Source: Sphaerolaimus hirsutus (Eukaryota > Nematoda > Chromadorea > Monhysterida > Sphaerolaimidae). From it: DNA of 64,000 nucleotides. Where the stretch lies: NCBI GenBank assembly GCA_964036195.1, contig OZ038460.1:2669504-2733503 (forward strand), written 5' to 3'. Below are positions 34,953 to 45,800 of the stretch, piece by piece. A program made the translations under genes and the position numbers. Position 1 is the stretch's first letter; every line of letters starts with the position of its first letter. Below the pieces are notes generated by a model. That model was given only the letters and a program-made list of their open reading frames with translations. It had not been told where the DNA came from and did no database searches.

Positions 34953-36546
34953 AAATATGGTATTTATTTTTTTCATTAACAGTGAGAAAAAGCTTCTTGG
35001 AGATAAGTTAAGTTTTTATCAGATCAGATTGATCGAACTCTTTTAGAACTGATCAGAGAAGATGTTGCTTCTGATGTGAATTCAGGGAGGCTTCCCAGAC
35101 CATGTAAAATGTCAAATCTCATGCAAAGTACCAAAAGTCATGTAAAGTGTCCTTTCAAATGTAAAACATACATTTGCCATTTTCCAGGGTATTTTACATG
35201 ACTTTTGATACTTTGCATGACATTTAACATTTTACATGACTTTAAACACTCTGCAAGACATTTCACATTTTGCAGGGCATATTACTATACTTTTGACATT
35301 CTGCATTACATTTCACATCTTGCAGGGTATATTACATGACTTTTGACTTTTAGGAAAAGTAGTCCTCTGAGATTATTCCTTACTACTGTGATATCCAATA
35401 AATATGGGTCTCATCAAAAACTAAAAATGGAAATTTTAACATTCATGCATTGTTCATATTTCATTTCATGCATATCACATCACCTTGTTGTAACATTCTC
35501 AGTAAAGCAAGCAGTGAGAATGCCAATTTTAGAGTGCAAGTTTTGAAAAATAACATTACACACATCTTTTTGCAGCAATTAATCTTGTGAATTTTCATTT
35601 ATGTGGTGCTTTTTGGCGCTTTTCAAAAGTCCAGCGCCAAGCGCCAATGGCGCCACAGCAAAATGGCGCCAAGCGCCAAAAGCGCCATGGCGCTTTTTGC
35701 TTTGGCGCTAGCACCAAGCGCCAGCTCCATGGCGCTTTGACATCACTAGTCTTGGCGGCCAAACAAAAAGGGCAATGCATTGTTAGGCCTAATTTGTATT
35801 GTTATGTGCCCTTTGTGCTTGCCATACCGCGCCCCCATCGCTCCCGCCCGCTAATCCCCCCACTCGGCCGGAATGTAGACCCGGCCGGAATGTAAACCCG
35901 GCTGTAAAGTAGACCCGGCCGTAATGTAGCACCCCCTACTTTACGGCCGGGTCTACTTTACGGCCGGGCTAGGCGTACATTACGGCCGGTCCTACATTAC
36001 GGCCGGGTTTACATTACGGCCGCTACACCCCCGTATATTAACGTGTTGAAATTTTATTACCGTAGCTTACCCCTAGCGCGAATGGCGAGCACTGCCCGGG
36101 GACTTTTCAGCCCGACCATGTACAATTTATGACAGAACTTATGCCTTCGACTTCATGGCTATTTTATTTTACATTTTTTATGCTTTCCTAATGTGCCCAT
36201 GCACACTGGTACACCATCGAAATTTGGTAAACTCATATCTGTATTAAAAGCATTTGTCAAACGAGAATCAATGATTTTCTTATGTCAACCCTAATCCTCT
36301 CTTACAAGAATCAATGATTTCCGTTGTCAGCAGTTGACAGACCCCTCATTCCGGTCAACTCAAATGCGTTTTCAAAACCGATTTACGAGTTTCCCAAATT
36401 TCGGTATTAAACTAGTGCATACCCGAACCAATGTATCCACCGGAAGATACGCAAATGTTCACATATTCACTGCCCTGATAATATTATCGGTGAACCTAAT
36501 AAAACATTTTTAGGCTTTTTCGCTTTGAATTAATTGTACATCTATT

Positions 36547-36798
36547 TATACTCGGCGGACCGCAAGATATGCGCTCTTAGCTCCGAAAAATTACTTATGT
36601 ACCTATTACAGAATTACTTATGTATGTACACGCCAGCAGGATACTTATGTATGCACTTCAGAGAAAAAAAAATTTAGAAAGCGGACCCGAGTACACCAAT
36701 ACATTTTTTTTCTTGAAACAATTTTTTTCAATAAACGATGACGTCATGAATGGGGTGTTTCCTCCAGAAAAATGCATAGCGTGCGGTCCGCGGAGTAC
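36547..36798. mobile_element. TATACTCGGCGGACCGCA MITE
   Basis: It runs from TATACTCGGCGGACCGCA to TGCGGTCCGCGGAGTA. The GGGGTGTTTCCTCCAGAAAAA block near the right end resembles one in 10115-10308. A fragment of the same subtype ends at 45486, inside an AMFR intron next to the RING exon. Confidence 0.7.
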
Positions 36799-37973
36799 AT
36801 CAAAAAAATAGTTAATTTTAGTTTTTCATCATACCTACTAACAAATTCGGCTATCTAGGAATCGAATGGGCCCATTGGCGTGAGCGCCATTTTTCTATGG
36901 CACCAGCGCCATTATTTCGAGTGGCGCCATTCACACATGTTTAACTTCTCCAGCACTCCTCTGTGCAATTTGATCTTATTTATTAATAATATTATTTATC
37001 TAGGGAGCTTTTTATCTTGAAATATATATTATTTTATAAATACATAAATATATTGTTCAACTAATAAACACCCAAAAATATTTGAGACATAAAAATGTGT
37101 GTAATATTTTTCGATAAATAGGAAAACAAGTCTTTCGATGGCTATTTTAAATTGATAAAATATCAATTAATCAATTTCACAGTGAATACTCCAACAGTGA
37201 GTATTTTCAAAATAAATAGATTTTGGTAGCAGCGGAAAACACAACATTCAAATTTCTACAGTAACCCATTGAATGTGGAATATATTTAGAAGTTCAAATT
37301 AGGTGCTACATACTAAATACATTTGGTGAACAATGCAAATCACGGCAAAAATTCTAAAAACTTAAATAGGTATATGCCTGGAGCCTAAAACTAAAGAAAT
37401 TCATTTTAAAAGACACCAGGGTCCAATTCCAAGTTGACAAGTCACAATCAAAACAATAAGTCAAATTAAATGTTCTAAATATAGCGACAAATTTAAATTT
37501 TGAGTGACTCGCATCTCGCAAAAAAGTTTCTTACATGTCACCATAAAGTGACAAATTTCCTTATCACTTGCCACCTTTGAAATTGGTACCTGCGCTAGCC
37601 TAAAAACCATGATAATAAAAAACCAATATGGCGAGGACATACGCCACACGATATATGTTCATTTTTCTAAAATGCACATATTTACAATCAATATATTAAG
37701 AATCTTGACTAAATAAAGACAATTTCCCGTATTCTGTAGAAATTTTAAACAACCAAAAAGCCTAAAACCTAAATACTAAAATGCGAAAAGTAGAATAATA
37801 CCAGTTTAGATAGCTACCTTACCTGGAAAAGCATGTAAATGTAATTTTTAAACAAGAAACACCCATGGCGTTTACCGCATTTCCTCGACATACACCCTTG
37901 AATGTAAAGATGTATTAATTGGAGCCGATTTGCACCGCAGCTACACAGACTATTTTGTGTAGATATGTATTTA

Positions 37974-38403
37974 CCGTATTTCCTCAAAATACCCCCCGGG
38001 GGGTGATTGTTTCATAGTGCTCCCGAGAGGGGGGGGGGGGGTTAAACGAGGGGGGTATTTCGAGGGGGGTATTATTTCACAAGAATTTTTTTGAAATCCT
38101 AGTACAAAATCGTTGTTTGTGATGTGCGCTGGGGTAGAAAAATGCATCAATAACTGACATGTAAAGACTCCTGTAGACTAATATTAGTATGTAGATGGTA
38201 TAAACACTGTTCTAACGTGATTCCGACATTGTTTTAACGTGTGTTCTGCACTACGCAGAACACAAACTGCAGTATTTGTCATGTACGCCCTCTTTACACT
38301 CAATTGAGGGGGGGTATTTCGAGGGGGGGGGGTGATTGTTTCATAGTGGTCTCGAGAGGGGGGGGGGTCAAACGAGGGGGGTGGGTATTTCGAGTAAATA
38401 CGG
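37974..38403. mobile_element. CCGTATTTCC TA-flanked MITE
   Basis: The ends are CCGTATTTCCTCAAAATACC and TTTCGAGTAAATACGG, with TA at 37972-37973 and 38404-38405. G-rich stretches with GGGGGGTATTTCGAG are duplicated near the right end. The internal block with ATGGTATAAACACTGTTCTA is shared, with changes, with 42208-42625, 45817-46178 and 62385-62624. Confidence 0.82.
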
Positions 38404-39139
38404 TACGTTAGTAAACAAGTGAAACTATAAGGGTGTATTATCACTCATTTTGACATGTCGGCAAAACTCCTTTGCTCGATCATGCTCGTTTATGTTCTAA
38501 TAATTATATCCCGTTTGGTGACATGTACCACCAGTGGGTATGTACTACGATCTTTACGAGAATTTCTGGCGAAAAACCCACGTAGAATAAGCCGCCTCAC
38601 CTAATTATCTGGCTCAATAATACACCAACTGTGGGTATTTCGGGGGAATAAGGTTAAATTTTTTTTTACTTCAGAATTATTCAAGGTGGTTTTCAAGAAA
38701 ATGTTGTATTTCTGTTTGAATCTACAATCGTTTATATAAAAAATTCCATAAAAACAGGTACATATAATTTTTTTCCACGTATCTCCCTATTAAGTACTAA
38801 ATTGTTTGCAAGAGCGAAAAAACGCTGACTAAAAACACACGCATACTTTTTTGGGTATCACACAATGAACCAATGAACCACCACACATAATCCACAATTT
38901 GTCTGCGCCGTTAAACTTACCTTGAAGTCCCTAACTTGCGACTAAAATATTGAAAACCCCCTAAACTATGACAATAAAAAGCAAAAACTACATTTTCCAA
39001 TCATTTCTAACGAACCGAAAATGAATTTGTGACTTGCAATAAGATGGCTTAATAAACGCCAAACACCCCTGGAGCTAAATTTAATCAGAATATAATGCGC
39101 TAGTAAAAAGCCCCGACACGCGGCAGAGGACACGAAATA

Positions 39140-39597
39140 TTAGGTTGTTAACTAAATAAGTTTAATTTTTTGCGATCTCACATGCACATACATTCATGCG
39201 TCCCATTCTGTTGTACATTGGCCGATTTTGATGCCGTTCAAGTATGTTGGGGTTTGGGGCATGGGCTAGGACGAATTGTTTTGGTTTGCTCGAATTATCC
39301 CCCAGTTCCGAGATAAAGGGGGTCTATAAAAAGGCGGTCATTTTGCACGGATGATCTGCACATTGAATTTAAAGCTTAATAACTTGGCCATTTCTGGGCC
39401 GATTTGGATCGTTCAACACTTAAAATGATCAGAACCTGCAGATCCAATTTTTTGGATAATTGGTCCTAGCCGAGACCCCAAACCCCAAGATACTCGAACG
39501 GCATCAAAATCGGCCAATGTACAACAGAATGGGACGCATGAATGTATGTGTATGTGAAATCGCAAAAAAAATTAAACTTATTTAGTTTACAACCTAA
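39140..39597. mobile_element. mariner-like palindromic MITE, TTAGGTTGT ends
   Basis: It starts TTAGGTTGTTAACTAAATAA and ends AGTTTACAACCTAA between TA dinucleotides (39138-39139, 39598-39599). Arms of about 160 bp are complementary, including TGGGACGCATGAATGTATGT. TTAGGTTG(T/G)CAACTAAGTAA ends are typical of mellifera-type mariners (family knowledge). There is no transposase. Confidence 0.85.
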
Positions 39598-39877
39598 TAC
39601 TACAGTGAGTGTAATGCACGCCGGGGTGCACTCCCAGGTCCAGAAAAATATCAAATGTCATGTAAAATGCCCGGTAGAAATGGTAAACGACTTTTGCCAT
39701 TTTCCAGGGCATTTTCATGATTTTTGTCACCTGTGAATGGCATTTAACACCCTCCAGGGCATTTTACATGACGTTAGGCACTTTGCATGACATTTTACAG
39801 GGTCTGGAAGTGTCCTCGGGGACTCCACTCACGTAACTTCACTTTTCACCAAAAAACCACAAACTCATTTTCCCAGC

Positions 39878-42800
39878 TCAAAGCAACCTCTGCACACTGG
39901 ACGCATCGAAATTTTTCCTTTGCCTGAGGTCACTATTTTCCGGCACACTTTCGCTACCTTTGCTATAGTTTCCATTCGAGCTTGGCGCGTTGCCAGAATT
40001 ATTGGGTTGGCATGGCGCCAAAATGTTGATATAATCCTTGCCGAGCCAATATTCACGTTCCGAGTGAAGATCGTTTGCGCGGCTGCTTATGAGGTAACGT
40101 CTGCGTAAAAATGTGCTATTTATTACTTTTCAGGATTGCTATTGGGAAGGATTACGTTACCGTACCGGCCGCGACCACCAGAACCTATAAAATGTGAAAT
40201 GTCGTGCAATGTGTCAAAAGTAAAGCGTCCTGTAAATGTAAAATGTATATTTTATTTTTTACCGTTCATTTGACATTTTACAGGGAATTTACGCGACTTT
40301 TGACACTATGACATTCTACATTTTACAGAGCATATTACATGACTTTTGACACTTTTGTTGCAACTTGCAAGTTGAAAAAAGTTTCAAGATGCATAGTGAA
40401 TTGCTACAAAAAATTCTTTGTAATTTCACACATCACTTATAACTTCTCAGTGGGGGGGGGGGGGGTACCTGACGCACTGTGCCATTACACTGCCAGTTTA
40501 CATGTTTTTATTCCTGTATGACCTGAATATACCTGTATGTGTTGAGCCATTACCATATTTGGGAGGTTTTGAAGAAAACGTTTTATTAAAAAAACGGGGT
40601 CGTTGAGAACAAAAAACGTTTTTTTTTTCATCCCCACAGACGAGCGAGGTAAAATGATTCCTCCTTTAAATAGTTCTTCCTCAAAAATCTGGCGAAAAAA
40701 AATTCCCCAGGGCAATTATTAGATCGAATACGGTACTATCACTAGCCAACCAGTCATTTTCCGGCACGAGAGAACAAAAGTATCCCCAACCTTACTAACC
40801 TCCTATTGACATCCACCATTCTCCGTTTACTATCAACCAGTAAACTTTGCCTTTCGTTTTGGGTCGCCGCGAACACTTGCGCGCTTGAAGTGGCACTTGA
40901 AAGTGCCACTTGTTGTGTTACAGAAAAGTTGCTTGTCGATGGCATTTGAGGGTCCACGATGTGCGATGTCTGTGGGTTTTTTTTGATGGATTATGGTTAG
41001 GGTTCAAATGGGATCCAAATCCTGAAACCCCAATGCCAACCCCGATACTGAAATTTTTGAACTCCCAATCCTGAAAAATTATCGTGAAGTAACCTGAACA
41101 CAGAAAACACGTCTAGGTAGAAAAACGTCGCAAAAATCGAACAATTTACGGTTGCGACACTTTAAATAAACACTGTTGATAACAAAAATAAACAAAAAAT
41201 GACAAAGGGTGACAAAACCCCCCACAAACAATCATAATATACTTTAAAAATATCTTTATAAGTATATCTATGCATAAATTTATATTGGCTCTCGCAAAGA
41301 GAAACTGCGTCCTGAACGATATTGAAACATTTATCTCACGGGTTCAGTGTCATGTTGGACATTTTTTACATAACAATGTAGTAAATATTCAATGAATCTT
41401 TTTTTAAATAAAGAAAAAACGATAATTTCGGTGCAGCAAAATGTTGCTCCTCCAAATAATTGAAAAATCTCAAAATGGTGAATTTTAATCCATTCTGAAT
41501 TAATGAATTATCGAATTAAAATATGGACAATAAAAGAGAGAAAGATATTTGAACAATGCAACTTCATAATTACGGGTTGTTTTTTCCAATGCACATATGC
41601 TTACTTATTTTATGCAGGTGTTTAAATTGAGGGGACCCGTCGAATCTATTTATCTATCACGCCGATTTTTTTGCTCCCCGTCTCAATTTTTTTAATTTGA
41701 TTTAATTTTTCACCCAAATTTCTATCTACATTGGCTATCTAAATATCTATGAATCTTTCTACCAACAAAATACAATCAAATTTGACAAAAATAGCTGAAA
41801 ATTTAAGGAAAATGCCAAAAATCTATTCTCGCCTGAAGCCATCAACCATCACAAAAAGAACGCTACCTACCCCCTGACTGCTTGCAGCCCCAAAGGCATC
41901 CCCATAAGCGCCCACATTCCAAACGGGCTGGCCAAGGCGTGGCCCTTGCCCGAGGTGGGCATCGACGCGCCCGACATGGTCGCGATTGATCCCGTGAACA
42001 TGCCCATTATCACTTTCGTTGTCATGATCGTTGTCAATGTCGGTGGGGTCGGAGTCCTGGTCCGAGTCGTCGGAGGGCGCCATGTCGGCCAGCTGGCATA
42101 TTGGGTTTTTGAGTATTTGAAGTTGTGGTGCGATAGCTCTCAAATTCGATGTATGTTGCACTTTTAACAGATAACACATTTTAGGGATGAAATGCAATTA
42201 TTATATACCGTATTTCCTCGAATTATCCCCCGGAGGGTTTATTTTTTCAGAGTGGAAATTTTGAGGGGAGAGGGGTGAAACGAGGGGGGGTATTTCGAGG
42301 GGGGTTTATTATTTCGCCAGAAATTTTTCGAAATCCCAGTACTAAATTGTTGTTTGAAAAGTACACAAACGTCAAAAAATGGAACAAAAACCGCCATTTA
42401 TAACAATCCATGTACGTAGACAGTATATAACCTGTTCTAACATAACACAGTCATTGTTTTTAACATGTGTTCTGCGTTTCCCGGATCACAAACCGCATTA
42501 CGTTCTCTATACAGTAAATTGGGGGGGGGGGTATTTCGAGGGGCGTTTATAAGTTCATAGTGCCCATTTTGGGGGGGGTATTTCGAGGGGGGGTATTTCG
42601 AGGGGGGTATTTCGAGGAAATACGGTAGATGGAACGCCTAGATCGATCATGATTGATTGCGTCTCATTGCATGGAGCAACACTAAATTTTATAATTACTC
42701 AATAATGCGCCTAGATTTTTATAACATTTTTTTATAATTATTCTACAACATATTTTTCTCGTTGTCGGAGAATTTGTTCTATGCAGCCTCGTTAGCGAGG

Positions 42801-45800
42801 CGACGCGGAGCAAATCCTTCGACAACAAGAAAAATATCGTATCTAGTGTGCATCAATAAAATCTAATGATCATTCCATGCAGTTAGGTCGTTAAAATCAT
42901 GATCTATTGTGGAATCAAATCTATCTAATAGTCAATTTTCATCCCAAAAATGGTTGCAAAAAGTCGCAATTTTTGTCTTCACATTATTACGATTATGACC
43001 TTAGTTAAACGCCATTAAACGGTAATGTATTTCATCGTTGGTAAATTACGATAAACGATCTCTTATACCTTAAAAAAGTACAAATTGATTTTCTAACCTA
43101 GTATCGGGAAAATAAACATTATAAACATTATAATAGCCCAATTATTTACCTGTTCATGAACCCAAATTCTCTCTTCAATAATATTTTCCACTGTCAAGTT
43201 GACATGGTTTGTCAATCTCAAATCGGCTTCGATCAAATGCGCCGGCACGTGGGGGAACATTTCTCGCACTTGCGCCGTCTGAGTGATTTGGGGGGGGGGG
43301 GGGTCAACAAAAAGTTGCCAAAAAGTCATTGTTTTCGAGGAAAAAATATTCCTCACAAAAGTTATGGGGTTTGGAAAAATTTGTAATTATGTTTTATCAA
43401 TTTCACCACCAATATATGAAAACCTTATAAATGATTTCATTTTTTTTTGGGACATCAGAAAGATTGGATAAAACAAATACTTACAAGTACAATAAAGAAA
43501 AAGTATCAAAAATGTCAAATTAAAACCAAAAATGGCGCCAGTTACGCGCTCAGTAAAATTTAAAATGTCCATTTTTTTCGCTGAACATTTTACATTTAGA
43601 AAATCGCGTTTTTTAAAAATATCGCGTGACAGGACCCCCATTTCGCAACATTAAACAGATACCTCTACGATAAAAAGACTAAAAAACAAAAACTCCCACC
43701 GCACCGACCCACTGCGCGTACTGCAGCTCAGCCACGGGGCCGGGGTGCGGCAGGGGGTGCCCCAGTCTGGCGAAAATCTGCCCCAGGTTGTGCGACACTT
43801 GCACGCGGAAAGTGGGCAGCCAGCGGCTGAAACGACGGCCTGGGGGGGGGGGGTAAAAAATCCAACTTTTGTAAAAACTTGTTGTTTTGTCGGTTTTGTT
43901 AAAAAATAATTTTGTTGCTACATTTGAGAGTTCTACACTATAAGTCCATGGAGTTTGGACACACTGAAGGGGAGTTTTTGTCCAGAAAAATGTTACTTGA
44001 AATTGAGACAAATCAGCTTGAATAAATACGCTATCTGACATATTTAAGCAAAAACTTTATCGTAAGCATTTTATAAAAATACGCGTGTACAAGCATTGAG
44101 CTGAAAAGCTAGAAAACGAGAATAAACAGTGTCAATCCGGATCACGAGCACAATAAAAAGTCTAGATTTTCCAGCCCGATAACAAAAAAAATGCAAATAG
44201 TCAGTGAAATGTTCTGCTGCCGTTTTTTTGTTTTGTTATTTTCTCAAAAAAACCCCGCTTAAACCGCTACGACCCGCATTATTTTCGCTAAAGACCTCCC
44301 GCCATACCCAAAATCTGGATCCCAGATACATTTTTTCACCATACACCATCCAAAAAACCCGACATTCAACCGACCATCGAACTCAAAAAAGTGCTGTACA
44401 TGATTCACACGCCTCTGTTCCACTTCGGCGCCCTCTCCGCCTTGTTCATCAGGGTTATTATTGTTATTTCCATCATTGTTATTATTGTTATTTCTACTGG
44501 ATTGGTCGATTGCCAAGGCCACCCTACAAGTGGGGCAGCTGTGGTCCTGTTCCAGCCACGATTGCAGGCACCAGCTGAAATTTTTTTATTTTTTTTGTGG
44601 GTGAGTGACAAGTGATAATAAAAAGTGTATTTAGGTGGAAAAGAGAAATGGGAATAATAAATGTCAACAGGGGTATTCTAAATTTTGACCCTCCGGGGGC
44701 TAGATATAAATAAAATCGTTCGTCCGGTGGGATAGAAAGCTGGGAATAATTATGGGGGGGGGGCGATGGAGTTCGCAGGGGTTCAATATATAGGCTTTTC
44801 AAGGTGTAGAAGGAAGACAATGGAGGAAAAGCACTAATAGTAGGTGAAAATAGCACAAACGAGGTATATAAGAACATTGGTACTAAAAATAGCTGAAAAT
44901 CAAGGACGTAGCCAGGGGGCGGGGGGGGGGGGGGCCCTTCCCGGGCCGGACCAAAAATGTGCCAGAAATGGCACTTTCAGAGGACGATTTTGTCGACAGT
45001 TTGAAAAAAATTGCGCGCAAGCGCGCATGTTCACTTCACAACATATATTTTTGGCTGACCGTTCTCCGCGGTCTCAAAGCCAGTGAAAATGGACTCAATT
45101 ACAATCTATGTCGTGATATGCCTGTAAAATACAAACGTATACTGCTGCTTTGGCGCCAATGCCAACGCCAGTGGCGCCATGGCGTGGCGCCTACGAATGG
45201 CGCCAGCGCCATGGCGCCATTCCTCTACTACAGGGGTAAAATTTGAGGGGGGGCGCCGCCCCCCCGTTCGCCTGGCTCCGTGTATTTAAAATACACATGA
45301 ACACTCGCTCACTGTCACATTCAATCGTATTACGTCGTCATTGATGAAATACAAAATTGTACCCAAATAAATGTGTCGCACGTATGAGACTCCACCTTTT
45401 TTGGTTTGAATTATCTTTCTGCTCGCGCGTGATCAACAAAGACATAAGTAATTTTCGAGGCACGCATTGCGGTCCGCCGAGTATACCCAAAAATCCAAAC
45501 CAACTGATGAAAAATGTGCGCGCAGGGCAATTTCCTAGCGCTGTCGCTCAAAGACTCCCAGCAAATGGCGCAAGTGTCATCGTCCAGAGTACTCAATTCC
45601 CTCCTAGACGCAATCGGGTACTTTTTATTGAGGTGGGCCATAACTCTCCGGTGATTCTTATGTCTCCGTAGACAAGAATCGATTTCGGACCAAATTTGAC
45701 GCAACTGCACGCCGATCACGAGCGACACCACGCTCAGAACTATGTTCGACCAGATCTGCGTGGGGTTTGGGGGATGTAAGGGGTTTTATTAGGGGGGGGG

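Larger units (their letters stand above)
33492..34960. mobile_element. CCGTATTTCC MITE interrupted by a hAT-like element
   Basis: The left end is CCGTATTTCCTCGAAATACC after TA (33490-33491). The right end reads TTTCAAGGAAATATGG and is then cut by the insertion 33892-34952; after the insertion the duplicated AAATATGG is followed by TA. The remaining MITE is about 400 bp. Confidence 0.78.
33166..35748. mobile_element. TAGTGATG-family element at the centre of the palindrome
   Basis: It starts TAGTGATGCAAAAGCGC, ends GCGCTTTGACATCACTA, and has mirrored GGCGCC/AAGCGCCA arms (33175-33420, 35610-35740). The flanks are GGCCACCAAGAC and GTCTTGGCGGCC, mirrored rather than directly repeated, so an 8-bp target duplication cannot be shown. 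It is either an insertion at the exact dyad or the inner part of the palindrome itself. Confidence 0.65.
32050..36120. mobile_element. 4-kb palindromic composite element
   Basis: The outer arms match: CATGGTCCGGCTGAAAAGTC at the left and GACTTTTCAGCCCGACCATG at the right, continuing for about 90 bp (GCGCTAGGGGTAAGCTACGG / CCGTAGCTTACCCCTAGCGC), with TA on both sides (32048-32049, 36121-36122). Further in, CGGCCGTAATGTAAACCCGG arrays (32880-33075, 35835-36030) and about 90 bp including TTAGGCCTAACAATGCATTG are also mirrored. At least four other elements are inserted inside. TA flanks suggest a Tc1/mariner-like origin; that is inference. Confidence 0.8.
31511..39877. other. Intergenic region dominated by nested elements
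   Basis: No gene supported. From 31511 to about 31894 lies a diverged GGATCC-type element ending TTTGAACCCTA. The palindromic composite 32050-36120 follows. After it come a CTGCAGTTGAC-type palindrome (36200-36430), a TATACTCGG element (36547-36798), AT-rich sequence, a TTGACAAG palindrome (37420-37590), the CCGTATTTCC MITE 37974-38403, the mariner-like element 39140-39597 and a TGTAAAATG-type repeat (39625-39815). Confidence 0.6.

Noticed and set aside
39878-40056. ORF with MNIGSARIISTFWRHANP on the minus strand
   Set aside because: Another frame of the same DNA continues from the G2BR-like exon in phase and ends at 39878, so this frame is a shadow.
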